Below, piece after piece: positions 36,831-51,265 of a stretch of 64,000 nucleotides of DNA (position 1 is the first letter of the stretch; every line of letters starts with the position of its first letter). The stretch covers positions 12,068,466 through 12,132,465 of the forward strand of contig NC_063439.1 in NCBI RefSeq assembly GCF_020379485.1. The letters run 5' to 3'. This DNA is from Brassica napus (Eukaryota > Streptophyta > Magnoliopsida > Brassicales > Brassicaceae). The notes beneath the pieces are model-generated. The model had not been told where the DNA came from. It searched no databases and saw nothing but the letters and a program-made list of their open reading frames with translations. A program made the translations under genes and the position numbers.

Positions 36831-37121
36831 AGAAGAATGAGGTTCAAACCTATGGTCGGAGAGAGAATCAGATTGGCATGGATGAAGAATACTTATATAG
36901 TAGCTAAGAGAGAAAACCTATAGTTTATAGTATTCAACATAATTGAGACATGCATGCAGCATGCAGAGAGAACAAGTTTGAGAGGAAGAAGAAATAAAGC
37001 AAAATATATAAACTTTTCAGTGGCTACAAAGTGAAGATACTTTCACACAATTACAGAACACTAGAAGATACCGACAACAAATAACATGTTCTCTGTCTCT
37101 CTCACTCTTCATCTTATAAGA
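36831..37121. other. 3' flank of the NAXT1-like gene
   Basis: The right part should be the 3' UTR of the minus-strand NPF gene. No other feature is seen. Confidence 0.45.
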
Positions 37122-39264
37122 TCATGAGGACAAAGTAGTAGAGTGTGAAACCGCAACATCTTTTTCGTGACCATCATCCTCGAGATTCCTGTATTTGTAA
37201 AGCCAAGAACACACGAGGAAATAGCCGAGATTCAAGACTCCTCCAATGACTAACACCCAGTAAACGTTGTCAACTCTTCCATGGTTTATGTCATCTGGTA
37301 ACCACGCGGTGGTCCTCTGAATCAGATCGATCAGAGCAGTGCTTGTGTAAAAGCATATCCCAATCACCACCGATGTAATGGACGTTGCGGTGCTCCTCAT
37401 AGACTCTGGGAACTCTTGATAGCACAGAGCTACATTCCCTGGGAAATGGAAAGCCTCTCCTGCAAGCACAAGCCAAAACCATGAACATGATTATTTTCTC
37501 AGTTCAAGTTGATAGATTGGTCTGAAAATCAGTTCCTTACCGATTCCTACTATGACTAGAGGAGGGAATAGCCATAGGACAGACATGTCAGCAATAGAAG
37601 ATGACTCGAGGAAATGACCATTCTCTACTATCTTCAATCGCTTTGCTTCAACAATGGCAGTCACAGCCATGCTTAGAATGTTGAAAACATGGCCTATACC
37701 GACTTGTTGGAGCGGTGTGAGAAACTTCCCCGTTAACCTTTGGTAAAATGGGTAGAGAAGCCGATCGTTGACCATAATAAATAAGCAAGTGGAGAGAAGT
37801 GTGATGACTTGTAGAGAGCCTGCAGGGATTTTAAAGTTAGGACCAAGCCTCCGGTCCATCACTAGACCTTGAAGAACTGTTAAGCTTAGCTGCATCGCGA
37901 TTGGAGTGCTCAAGAATATTATGGCTAACGCAAGAGGGATGATTCTTATGACTGCTTTGAAATCTTCCACTTGTTGAACGCTGCATAGTCTCCACGGATT
38001 GTGAACTGTGCCATCTGGTTTAACCTCGTCTTCTTGTTTCAACGCTGCACGGTTAAAGAACCTGCGTGTTTGAGAAATAAACAAAAAAATCATTAGAATG
38101 GCCTCTCAATGCTGCAATGAATGGAAACCAAGGAGGAGTTGGCCTAGTGGTTAAAACTATTGGATCACCTAGTAGGGGTTTAAGGGGTCATGGATTCAAT
38201 TATCCTTGGGAAGGGTTTACTCTCCTAAGAAGAGTTATTTAACATTAATTTGGACCTCGCCCTAGGGAGGAGGTGTACGGGCTTTCGGGCACAGAACTTC
38301 CTAATCATTTCACAAAAAATAAAAATGCTACAATAAAACTGCTGTTCTCAAGGATGTTTTGTTACCTCAAACTATTTGTGGGCATTGAGAGTGATTCACT
38401 GTGGTAGTCCTTTTCGTTGGTGGAAACCACAGCTTTTCTTTTGAATACCGCGGCGAAAATGACGCGAAGTAGACTTGTGAAGGGACTTCCTAAGGGCTTG
38501 TCATGCTTGTAGAATCTTCTCCCTAAGATGAAAACCAAAAAGCTGAAGAAATTAGCAGCTACGCACAGACCAAACCCAAAGGTCCAGCTGACGTTGTCTT
38601 CAGAATACACAATGGCGGTTGCACTTATAGCTCCGGCTAGATACGTTGTGAAGAAAAACCAGTTGAAAAAGCTGCCTTGGTCTTTAGTTTTCTCGTACTG
38701 GTTCGCACCAGCGGTTGCTAAAGTAAACCGTGTCCCACCTGTTCCTATAGAGGCTAGAGTTATGGCCGTATAAAGAACACCGAGCTGGCTTTTCGAAGGT
38801 GATTGGCATAGGCTTGAAGCAGTGTCACAGGGGTTGGGTCTTAAGGAGTCAAGCGCAGCTGTTAGTGTCAGCAGAGATACGCCGACAAGAGCAACGAAAG
38901 CAGAAACTGAGATAACAGGGATGGTTCCAAAGAAAGAGTCAGCAGCAATGGCTCCAATGGCTGGAACCATACAGATGCAGCCACTGAAAATGTTGGTAAT
39001 CTGAGCTGCTGCGATGCTCTTCACGTTGAATTCTTCAATCAGGTAGACGATCAAGTTTAGTAACCATCCCCACGCAGCTATTGTCAGGCCTAACAACGTC
39101 GCTGCACCATAGAAACATAGATACCTTTAAGGTTCTTGTTCTAAGCTCTAACGGTTATGAGAAAGATGAAAACAGAATTTCTCACCTATCATAAATGGAA
39201 AGGTGATCCAACCTCCACCATGGCGTTTGGTGCTTGATATTTGTGTTTCTGCATCACCTGCCAT
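37122..39264 (-). CDS. NPF2.7: NPF2.7-like transporter (NAXT1, nitrate excretion transporter type)
   Basis: Arabidopsis NAXT1/NPF2.7 exports nitrate at the root plasma membrane (family knowledge). Exons in transcript order: 39264-39186, 39101-38366, 38061-37541 and 37459-37122, an open frame of 557 residues, about the length recalled for the Arabidopsis protein. Landmarks: WITFPFMI at the N-terminus, LTIAAWGWLLNLIVYL in helix 1-2, CQSPSKSQLG, GANQYEKTKDQGSFFN, RFYKHDKPLGSP before the long central loop, RLCSVQQVEDFKAVIRI, and CYQEFPESMRSTATSI. The ExxE(R/K) motif of helix 1 is missing. Exon 2 is fused across the site of the paralogue's 75-bp intron, and an extra intron splits the last exon. 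A SINE lies in intron 2. It is adjacent to MPK3, as At3g45650 is to At3g45640. NPF2.6 is the alternative name. Confidence 0.9.
38122..38323 (+). mobile_element. tRNA-derived SINE in intron 2 of the NPF2.7-like gene
   Basis: The sequence has a perfect A-box consensus TGGCCTAGTGG (38140-38150), a degenerate B box around 38190-38202 (CATGGATTCAATT) and a short A-rich 3' tail. It is flanked by AATGCTGCAATGAA (38108-38121) and AATGCTACAATAAA (38324-38337), a 14-bp target duplication with two mismatches. It lies antisense to the host gene and away from both splice sites. Its form fits the S1-type SINEs of Brassicaceae. Confidence 0.88.
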
Positions 39265-40010
39265 GTCTCTAAATCAAGTAGACAGCTTCTACCTTTTTTG
39301 TTTGTTTGTTTGTTATAAATGGCCTGAAATGCTGGAAGATATATATATATAAGCAATGATACACCAAAGACAATGTTTAAAGAAGATGACTTTCGATGGT
39401 GGTCACGATATTTTATTCCCCACGAGCAGCAGCCTCCAACAAGAAACGTTAAAAAAACAAGGTATAAAACACAAAGCGTTTCCTTTGATTTGAGGTGAGC
39501 CATCACTGTCAGCTTCGAACAGCCTGTGTGAAGACAACATTTTTATCCTATCTAACTTTTAATAAGTCAACTCTAAAAATTGTCTTGTCATGGATATTGC
39601 TAAATTAATACCCATTTGCCAAATTATTTCCAATGATTTGGCCATACATACTTCAATAATGCAAGCAGCTACCTAGAGCCAAGATCATAAAAAAATCATT
39701 GAATGTAAAATAGACTGCTAACAATACCATGATGGAACCCACTAATTTTGAGAACAGGAAAGTCAGGCTTGATGAGAGAATATTACAGAACTCTATACTA
39801 TATTCCTTTTGTATGTGAAGAAAATATTTCATAGCTGGAGTACTTTTACATAAGAGCTACATGCACTCACTCACTAGCAGTAATACAATGTTAAACAAAC
39901 AAATAGGATTACACATGGAAAAAAGGGTACATGAATAAAAGAACAAGCAAAGATACTAGGGGGTAGCGATTCGGATGGATATTTTGGCTATTCATTCGGT
40001 TGCTGCTCTT
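39265..40010. other. Spacer between the NPF2.7-like gene and MPK3
   Basis: It holds the promoter of the NPF gene (TATA-like run on the minus strand at about 39341-39352, some 80 bases before the ATG) and the 3' UTR of MPK3. No further gene is seen. Confidence 0.6.
39341..39352 (-). promoter_or_regulatory. TATA box candidate of the NPF2.7-like gene
   Basis: An alternating TA run (TTATATATATAT on the minus strand) at a typical distance upstream of the start codon. Confidence 0.5.
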
Positions 40011-41560
<1,550 letters not shown>

Positions 41561-41880
41561 CGCGATAAGTCAACTTCAAAGCTTGACTTGTTGTGTGTTT
41601 GAGGTGTAGTGAATCTGAAGGTATTGTGTGAGACTCCTTTATATATATAATTATATTACAGTTAGATGAGGGACTGAAATGAGAAGACGAGTTTCAGATG
41701 AGTTTTCGCGGTAACTGCGCGGAAGAAGAAGGGAGATGGGAAGATTGTGTGGATGAGATTTGAGCCGCCTCAGATCGACGGTTGCTGTTCGGTTTTGACT
41801 TCGTCAACGGTCTTCCTCCCGACGTCCTTTACAGTTCTACTTCTATCTCTCTCTGCCCATTGCTGTTTTTCTAATATTTT
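41561..41880 (-). promoter_or_regulatory. MPK3 promoter with W-box cores and TATA box
   Basis: A TATA run (TATATATATAAAG on the minus strand, 41638-41650) lies about 80 bases before the ATG. TTGAC W-box cores, in either orientation, are at 41569-41573, 41583-41587, 41795-41799 and 41803-41807. The last two form an inverted pair, TTGACTTCGTCAA. W boxes bind WRKY factors, which fits the known pathogen induction of MPK3; actual use here is inference. Confidence 0.55.
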
Positions 41881-42976
41881 TTTTTGAAGGCTGTAAAGTT
41901 TTTATTTTTATGTATTTCTTCAATGTTTATTTAAATATATAAATTAGGTGGGTTTTAAGAGCATGTGCAACGTGGGTGTTCACTAATTTGTCAATTTCAT
42001 ATATCTGAGTAGATTTTTTATACCAAAAATCAAATAAATACGTTGTTATATATTCGTTTAGAAACTAACATATATTTTAAGCTTACTTCTTTTCGAGATT
42101 ATCAAAAACTGTTTTTTTTTTTACAAAATCGAACATTAATATCACGTGTGGTTTACGAAAACCAATCATTTTACTAACATATCTTCATTACGTGTTTTAA
42201 TTCACTACTAGTTTCTTTTCTTTCTTTTTTTTGTTCAAAAATTCACTACCAGTTTCTTTGAAGCTTTTTCTAAGAACTTTTTTTTATTTCACTTTCTCCA
42301 GTATGTTAGGCAGCATGATAATGGAGAAATCATATACCGCAGACAGATTATACTTACATTTTTTGTAACTAAACTTTTATTTTTTCTTGGTCATAAGCCA
42401 ATAACTAACTTATAACCAAAAGTCAAAAGGAAAAAAATGTAACAAATAATTGATGAAAACCTCAAGTTTATTCAAACCGCCAAAGGAGCATATAATATAT
42501 ATATATAGGGAGGGTATTTTATTCGTTAATTTTGACTCGATTCGATATTCATTTATGGATATCCGTAAATTTTTTAAGCAAACAAATATTTAAAACCATT
42601 TTTATATATTATTGGAGAAGTAGTTGTTAAAAAAAAGTTACTTTCTTATGTGTCACATTCACGTTAATTCTTACAATGATTATTTAAAAATATATTCTTA
42701 ATAAATTAAAATATTACATATAATTATTATCATTTTAATTTTATTTTATAATTTTTATCAACTAAAAAAAAAGCTGGCTACAAAAACTTATTAGACACCA
42801 TTGCCCTATGCCTATATTGCATTTGCGGGTAAAAGAGTAATTGAACAAATAAATTTTAATTTTCTCTTTCTATTTTCCCAAATAAAATATATAATAAAAA
42901 CGAAATATTAAAATAAAAACGAAATATTTATTTACAAAAGGAAAATATATTTTATAAACATATGAGCATGAAAATA
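41881..42976. other. AT-rich intergenic DNA with a truncated Helitron-like start
   Basis: No gene is present. Around 42600-42690 the sequence TATTATTGGAGAAGTAG...CTTATGTGTCACATTCACG resembles the first bases of the Helitron that begins at 42977, so it may be the 5' part of a second, truncated copy. Confidence 0.4.
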
Positions 42977-44930
42977 TCTCTATAATATTATTTGAGAAGT
43001 TAGTTTCCTATGTGTCGCTTTCACATCGACTCTCACGATGGTTGATTACACTAATACCCTTAATGTATTACAAATATTAAATACTATTATTTATTTTTTA
43101 GTTTAGTTTCCTTTTAAATTTTTTCCAAAAACATATACATATAATACAAAAGGAACATTTTTATAAAGTTCAAAACAAAATTGAAAACGAAAATGTATGT
43201 ATATATAATATGATTTCAAAAAAAAAAAGCAAAGTTCACAAAATAGTAATATTACATTTAAAAAATATGTTTAAATAACATAAAATATACTTTTCAAGTA
43301 ATAAAATATTTTCTTTATATCTATATTTTCTTAGATGAAGAATATAAATTTGTATATAATGTGATTTCATTAAAAACAATTTACATAGGTAATCTTGATA
43401 TTAGAAAAAGAAATAACATTTCTTTAAAACATAATTTAAAACAATATAAAAAAATTCAAAGTAATAGTAATATTTTTCTATATCTATCTATTTTCTTAGA
43501 TGATTACATAAAATAATTAAGTAACATAAACTGATATATGTTTAACTGACTAAAAATAGTTTATAATTAGTATTATTGAAGTGTTTTATTTATTTTTTAT
43601 ATATTTTGTTGACTATAATATCTTTCAATTACAGCAAAAAAAATATCGATAAATTATATTTTACTTATATAATATTATTTTCAAATAAAATCACAATTAT
43701 TTTTACTGCTTATTTTTAAGAGATATTAAAAAACAAAAACAAAATTACAAATAAAAATATTTTGATCAAATAGTTGCAAAATAGTTTAATGAGATAGATA
43801 TATTATATTTTATCATTATTAAAGTTATTTGTTTTCTTACTATTAAATTTTCTTTTAAATTTTATGTTTTATGTTTGTGGAACTTAATATAACCATAATC
43901 AAAATACCAAAGCAAATCTGAATTCTCATTTTTAATATTGTTTAAAATAAATTTTTCATTCAATAAATCAAAGGCATAAAGTTATTTAGATTTAATAAAA
44001 TATTTTAAGTATTGTAAATATTAATATGTGTTCACGAGCTTCCAAAAATGTATCACCTACTTATATATCACCTACTTATGTATGTAACTTCCTATTGAGC
44101 ATCACTTTATTTTATAATATATTTTTGAAAACATCAAAATATAATTTGATAAATATTATGAAAATACATGCACATTTAAACGATAAATAAAATTGATTTG
44201 ATTTGACTTAGTTATAATAAAAAATAATTATATTTTATTTGAATTTGAAAGAATATATGTAACTCAATATATTCACAACATGAGTGATTAGACTAATCTA
44301 ACTTATATAAAAAAAATCATAGATTTAACTACGATAAGAATATATAATTTTATAACAATAGTAATTTATTTTATAAATGGAAATCATAGGACAACTCAAA
44401 ACATATTACAATGAAAATAAAATATTAACCAATTGTTACAATTTAGTTTTTTTCTAAAATTTATTTATATGCATGAGACTTCATAATATTATCGTTATCT
44501 TAATTTATGTAATTTGGAATCAAACACTTTAGTTTATTTTTTTATTTTATTCTAAGCACAATATATTTGAAGTTATACATAATCTTCATAAAATATATTT
44601 GCATAGTTAAGACAACAACCACCTAAATGCAAATAAGAAATTAAGAAAAATTTTAATATACTTAGAATAAAAAATATTACAGTTGAATTCAGAGATGCAA
44701 TCCAAATTACCCAAATGATAACTAAAATGACTATAAAAACAACAAAACCGATTAAATATAACATATGTAATATCATATGTATTATTAAAGTTATATAATA
44801 TTATAAATATAAATGATGCATACAAATTATAAATTAATTTAAAATTAAAAGTAAATAGCAATCAACTATTATAGTATATTTACTTCACAAATATTTATAC
44901 ACGTGCATGAGCACGGGAAAATCACCTAGT
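42977..44930 (+). mobile_element. Helitron, non-autonomous, about 1.95 kb
   Basis: It starts TCTCTATAATATTATTTGAG after an A and ends ATCACCTAGT at 44930. A hairpin CGTGC-ATGA-GCACG (44902-44915) lies a few bases before the end. TC start, 3' hairpin and CTAGT end are the defining marks of Helitrons. The interior is AT-rich and lacks a Rep/helicase gene. Confidence 0.75.
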
Positions 44931-45176
44931 ACTTTATATATATAATGTAATTTCATAAAAATGAAAGTTTACAAAAAGCAAGCTTGAAATTAAAAAGGAA
45001 ATAATAATCTCTTTAAAATATACTCTTAAACAACATAAGATATGTTCTAAAAGTAAGAAAATATTTTCTTTATATCAAATCTATTTTATCATATGATTAA
45101 AAGATATTTTTTAAGTATATAAAAGATATTTGGCAGATCTTAATTGGCCAAATGACTTGCGATTTAGTATCTATCT
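44931..45176. other. AT-rich spacer, Helitron-like fragments
   Basis: It repeats motifs seen inside the preceding Helitron (for example TTTCATAAAAATGAAAGTTTAC) and is probably a truncated copy. No gene is present. Confidence 0.4.
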
Positions 45177-47390
45177 ATCTATAATAATAAAGTACAAGAG
45201 AAATATACCACAATGTGTCACCTCACCCCTCATATCCCCTTTTTCGACACATGTCGAGCAGAGAGACAACTTCTTATTCTTTCATTTGTTCGTTTAGTGC
45301 AAAACATTGATGGGCTTTAGTTATTTTTGGGTCCTTCCTACTTTCATAATTGTGGTCCGCTTTGGTAGTAAATCAGTTTTCTCTTCTCCTTCCTCTTCGA
45401 CCCATAACCTTATCGTTTGCCATGGTCTCCGATTAGATTTTTTGTAACGTTTTCTCTTTTTTTAAACACCTGCTTTAATTCAGCCATAAAACTCCACCTC
45501 ACCTCTCCTCCCACTTCGCCTCATTTATTCAGGTTCACAAACGGTTTCTGTAACATATACAAGCTCGACCTATAAATAAGTCTTCTGAAATCGATGAAGA
45601 CCTACACCGTACAAATATCTTACAGCCTAACCATCTCACGCATCACCATTATCTGCTTTAATCATTCCAAAAAGTGTTTCCCTTGCCGTTTCTTAATATT
45701 TGTTTGCTCTTATGGTGCATCTAAATCTGAACATAGCAGATTATTATTAAATTAAAAAAAAACAGTTTTACGTTCAAATTTGTTTATTTTTGAGAATTGA
45801 CTTAACAGATTAATCTTGCGCTCCATTATACCAATGGTAAAATTTCTCTTATAATAGGATAAATAAATCTATTATACGAATGTCACCATTGGAACATCGC
45901 CTCATCTCTAAAAACAGTTTCAAGGAGATATATCCCAAAAACTCGCAGCCAAAAAAATGACAGCAACAAAGATAGCTATTGTGAGAAGCAGTTGAATCTG
46001 AATCAATTGATTATGTACATTCTATAAGAACACAACAAAGTCAGAGACTCAGAGTTTCTACTTGAAACAAGAATAATATAACACCAAAACTGGATTTAAG
46101 TTTGCCTTATCGACTTAGTGTTGCATATCATTGTCAATACACTCTTTCAGCTACAACGAAAACATAATAATAATAAAATGTTAAGCCTCCAAATAAAAAC
46201 ATAAAAGATTTTATAATTTAGGCAATGATATATTGATGAGTAGACCATTATCCTTTACAACACAGTTATCTTTACGATACAACTATTTATCACTAATCCT
46301 CAAGTAAACAATCTCATTACATGCCACAACTGTTTAAATAAACAAGAATAAAGCGTAAGTTGCAAGATTAAAGAGTCTCCGAATTAGAAAAAGATTTTAC
46401 TAAATACATATTCAACAAATTATAATAAATTTAATTTATTAATGTATACTAAATATTTTACATAAGTAATTTTTAAATATTATAGAAGTCATTTTTAACT
46501 AAAATAATAAATGTACCCTTTTATAAATTAAAAATCTAATATAAACTGAAACAAACATATATTATAAAACATCATTTGTTGTTACATAATATGTACTAAT
46601 TATTATTTATGACATTGTTGAAACTATTTGTCTATTATTTTAAAAATTAAATTTTATAATTTTATCACATTATATTTGATTTTCAATGATTTGGCTTGGA
46701 GTTGGTATATTAATTTATTTTTGTGAAAAATAGTTATTGTAATAATATGAAATTAGTACTTTATATTTTTTTTCAACTATATGGAACTAATTATTGAAAA
46801 ATCTGATACTCTTAGGAAAAAGTAGCTATTCTTACTTTATATTTTTTTTCAACTATATGAAATTGAAATAGAAATCAAACAAAAAATATAAATTATTTTA
46901 TTTTCCTTAATTTTTTATTTAATAATTTTGTGTTCTCTAACAAAAATATTGTTAGTGGTCAACTCAAACGAACAAAATAAAATTTACGATATGCGAAGAC
47001 TAATAAACAAGAAGCCGAGAACTTCTACAAACAACATGTGAGGGCTAATAAACAAGGTAGTGAAGAACATGATTAGTTCACTCCAGTACAAGCCAAATCA
47101 TAAGATGGAAGGGTTATTAAGAAGATGGTTTGAAGTAACAACTTATAAGTAGTTTTTACATCTACAGAAGAGTTTTCAGTTATTAAAAAGGTCTGATTTG
47201 TATATAACATTCTTTTGATAGTTCAATAAATTTGAAATCTCATCAAAAAAAATTACCATATGATCTTAGAATAAAAACAGATTATATTTATTATTTTAAA
47301 TATAAAATAAAATTTCAATGATTTATAATATTTAAATATAAATAGTTTTAGTGTAAACTCACCCGTCCGTAGGGCGGACCAACCCCTAGT
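45177..47390 (+). mobile_element. Helitron, non-autonomous, about 2.2 kb
   Basis: The start TCTATAATAATAAAGTACAAGAG (about 45177) resembles Brassicaceae Helitron 5' ends. The 3' end has the hairpin GTCCG-TAGGG-CGGAC (47365-47379), then CAACCCCTAGT ending at 47390. No helicase is encoded. The left breakpoint of the 8.5-kb duplication (46007) falls inside it, so the second copy (to 55900) has only the 3' part. Confidence 0.65.
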
Positions 47391-47607
47391 ATAAAATATA
47401 ATTTTAAGTAATTTAGGGATACTGAAAGTCCAAATGGATCAACATAATAAGGATACAATAGGGCTGATATCTTATTATATAAAATTTGGTTTTTCAAAGT
47501 TGCTAATTAACATGATCGCGACACATGACAATTATATATTTTAAGATTGTGACATGTGTTAATCTATCTCATAATTAAAAATTAATTAAAAATATTATTT
47601 AATAGTC

Positions 47608-47639
<32 letters not shown>
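47608..47639. repeat. (ATT)n microsatellite, copy 1
   Basis: About ten ATT units; the same array is present in copy 2 near 56118-56149. Confidence 0.9.
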
Positions 47640-49248
47640 TATATAAAGCTTAGTTTTTTTAAGTTGTTAATTAACATGGGAAATTACAACAAATACCACA
47701 TTCATAGTACTACTTTTCATGTTTGCACTAACTACTTTTACCCTCATTTTTAATGAAGGGTAAAAGACACTTATACACTCCTAGGGTTAACTAATCTAGA
47801 CTTAGGGTTTAGAGTTAAGGGTGGGGTAGGGTTTTTGGAATGTGAAATTTAGGATTCTAATAAATATATAAATAAATACTTAAAAATTTTAAAAATAGTT
47901 TCAAACACAATTTTCGATTTTCAAAAAGAAATTTGAAAAATATATAAAAAAAATTCGAAAAATAAAATTATAAAAAAGTTCGAATTTGAAAAAGTATAAT
48001 TCGAAAACATAAAAAAATATTATTTTCTATTTTTTTTATTTAAATAATGTTTTATTTTATATATATAGATAACACATGAATAAGAGTCTTCTGCCACTTA
48101 ACAAAGAACATATTTTTGAAAATGTCACGTTAGTGGTGGTAAAATGAAAAGTGGTACCATGAAAGTGGTAAACATAAAATTTTTCCAATTAACATTATTT
48201 TGACACATGTTAGTTATATATTTAAAAATGTGATATGTATTAAATAAAATATATGTACTAAAATAATAAAAACAATTTTTCTTAAAAATTAATTATAAAT
48301 ACTATTTAATAGTCTTATTATTATTTTTATTATTATTATTTATTATAATGTTTTAAAGGATACTAAAGATAGATAATTATAAAATAAAAATATTAACTTT
48401 TAAGGAAACAATGTTAAACAAAAACGAATTGTAAAATCATTCTTATTATAAATTATTTAATAAAAAAATGAAGAAAAACTAACTTTAAAATAAGTAATAT
48501 TACTTTTTTAAAAGCCTAATTAAAAGAAAATTGTAAAAGTACTCTTATTATTTTCTTATAAGTAACTAACTTTCTTTTTTTAATAGATAATTGTATGTTA
48601 AAAAATTATGACCAAAAATAGCTACAAATATTTCACATCTATATTTAGGTTTTAAGCTTTCATATATTATTTTTACAAAACACAATAGTATTTACATGAA
48701 AAGTATTACTTGAGTATTTTCTTTTAATTTCTTGATACAACTCAATTTTTTTATTATTATTATTACATCTTATGATGCTAACATAACTTTTAGTTTTGAT
48801 GTTGTTGTCGTACATAAGTATGTGTGAATATGATGAATATGTGTTTGTACGTATAAGACTGAATATATAAAAAAATCTAAACATAATTTTTTTATTAAAA
48901 TAGAATATTTGTATAAAATCTAAAAGAAAAACTAATTATAAAATAATAATTTCATTTTAAAAAGTTTAAATAGAATAAAAATGTAAAGATAATCTTATTT
49001 TTCTTATAATTAACTAAATTTACTTTCTAATAATTTTGTGTTAAAAATATAAACCAAAATTAACTTCAAATATTTTAATCCAAGTTATTTCTATTTCTTT
49101 ACACAGTGTGACTAGTATGTCGTTGGCCAAGATGATATTGTTATGGAAGATTTGGAAATTTTGTACTCAAGACTCTCCCAATTCTGATGACAATGGTGGG
49201 TTTCTTTTGATCATGTCGATGATTTTGTGGTGATTTCGGTATGGGCCT

Positions 49249-49995
49249 TTGATATTCGGTTCCGATAATGATGCGATGCTTCTCTCCTTCGGGATGAGTA
49301 TTTCTCCGACACAAGCTTTCCGGTACCGGTGGTTTAGTGATGGTCTTTGTCCTCCAATTTCCAAAATTGATGGCTTCTTATTAAGGGCAGTTGGGGTATG
49401 TCTATATCTTCAATCTGTTGGTTTTGTTTCGTCAGTCTACTGGCATGATGATTTACTTAGATTCCAATCGAATGTTTTTACAAAGCCGCCATGGCCACCT
49501 CCGTTGAAGATGGTGCTGTTTTGTAAACCACTTATTATGGTTTTGTTTTCATCAACGATCTTGCCTGGTAGATTAAAGAGGAGCCTGCCATTTATTTCAT
49601 ATCTTACTATGGGTTCGATGGTTCTTTTGGAGTTAGTAAGGTCCGTGATGAATCTGTTTATGGTTTCTCGAACCATTATAAAGACCAAGGAGTCTGATAA
49701 TGAGGAAGCAACGGCACCGGAGTATAATAGGAAGGTTTTTATGATTTTCTCAAAAGGATTTGTCAATTCTGAAACAGAAGCAGCATTAAGGAGCCGCAAG
49801 ATGTTCCCACAACAAAATAAATTGAAGATTCAGCTATATTGGGTTCAAAGCAAAATAATATTATCTCCATGGACAATTACAACAAAACATGTTATCTCCT
49901 GCAGCGAGAGTGTTTGGAACAGATCGCGATGTAACAGATGGATCGCATCGAAAGATCTATTAAAAGAAAAAAAGGCATCTACTCAAAAGGAATGA
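49249..49995 (+). CDS. Unrecognised open frame in the duplicated unit, copy 1
   Basis: This is a 248-residue frame with an ATG and no similarity I can name. It contains no recognisable domain. The minus strand over the same bases also has fair-sized open frames (49437-49799 and 49167-49364), so the coding strand, if any, is unclear. Base composition here is more balanced than in the AT-rich surroundings, suggesting a fragment captured from a gene, perhaps by a Helitron. It may equally be non-coding. Confidence 0.2.
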   Translation: MIFGSDNDAMLLSFGMSISPTQAFRYRWFSDGLCPPISKIDGFLLRAVGVCLYLQSVGFVSSVYWHDDLLRFQSNVFTKPPWPPPLKMVLFCKPLIMVLFSSTILPGRLKRSLPFISYLTMGSMVLLELVRSVMNLFMVSRTIIKTKESDNEEATAPEYNRKVFMIFSKGFVNSETEAALRSRKMFPQQNKLKIQLYWVQSKIILSPWTITTKHVISCSESVWNRSRCNRWIASKDLLKEKKASTQKE

Positions 49996-51232
49996 GAACC
50001 GAAAGATAGATCTTACAAGACCAAGAACAAAGTGGAGGAAAGTTAGCGAATCAGCCTATCCTACGAATACGTTAGGAAGCATCGTGTTATTGCTTTCTCT
50101 GTTAAAAGTTCTTCTTAACAATATGTTTACTGTAGTTTATGTTTCATGTAATCTATTACATTGATTTGAAATCAATAAAGTAAGATGTTATAAAAAAAAA
50201 AGAGATTTCTAAAATATATATATATATATATATTCTTAACCAATTAATATTTTTTTTTTAATCTTGACCATAGGAAATTGTAAAATTTTATTTAATAGTA
50301 ATTTTAACTAAAAATAATTTTAACTAAAAACATGATAGTAACAATTATTTAATTAACAAGAATTTTTTAAAAAATATTAGTGATATTGAAAAACTAATTT
50401 TGAAAATGACAAGTTTTTAAAATAGTTAATATTAACTGCAAATAATTATTTGATAGAAATTTTATATTTTTTAAACCCTAGGCAAAATATAATTGTAAAA
50501 GATAATGTAATATTAATTTTGTTTTCTAAAATCCTAAAAAACTGTAAAAGAATATTTGATAGTTGTTTTCATTTTTAATAAAAAAAAAATTTAAACAAAA
50601 GAAATTTGTATCATATTTTTAAGTCCTAAAAAATTTATTTGATAATATTTTTAAGAGAGTATTTGATGATGAACATGATACTAAAAATTATTTATTTTAC
50701 AAAAGAAGTGTAAAATTAGTATTGATACGAATTGTAGAAATATTAATTTTAAAATTATTTATTAATAACTAAAATAATTATTTGATAGCAATTTCTATTT
50801 TTCTGAAATTCGAAAAAAAGATAATTGTAATAGGTTATATGACAGTAGTTTTCCTTTTCTAAAATCTTTAAAAAATTTGAAAAAGAATATTTAAGATTTT
50901 TATTGTAAATAAAAAGAAGATTTATAAAATAAAATGTTTTCCTTTTTATAAAATCCTAACAAAATAAAATTTAAAGACTTATTTAATAAAACATTAAATT
51001 ATTACATAAGAACATGTATAACGTTGTCATTGACTCGATTGGTGTATTTGATTTTCATTTCTTTTTAATTTTCATTCATTTTCTTATTTCGGGGTGTGTT
51101 GAGTTTAAACGTTTAGGTATAGTATTTTCTCTACTCTTAAGTACAAAGTTTATAACAATTCATCAATGCAGCATAATTATAAAATACAAATATTAACTTG
51201 AACTTATGTGTGAAAACGAGTTTTAATTATAA

Positions 51233-51265
51233 AACTAGATTTTGACCCGCGCTTTAAAAGCGCGG
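51233..51265 (-). mobile_element. Helitron 3' end in minus orientation, copy 1
   Basis: The plus strand reads ACTAG, ATTTTGA, then CCCGCGCTT-TAA-AAGCGCGGG (51245-51265), a 9-bp perfect stem. On the minus strand this is a Helitron terminus with hairpin and CTAGT. The body would extend to the right; its 5' end was not found. A degenerate second hairpin (AGCGCTTTAAAAGCACGGG) lies at about 51539-51557. Confidence 0.75.

Noticed and set aside
38122..38323. Functional tRNA gene
   Set aside because: The A box is perfect, but the B box is degenerate, no cloverleaf can be drawn, and target duplications show a SINE.
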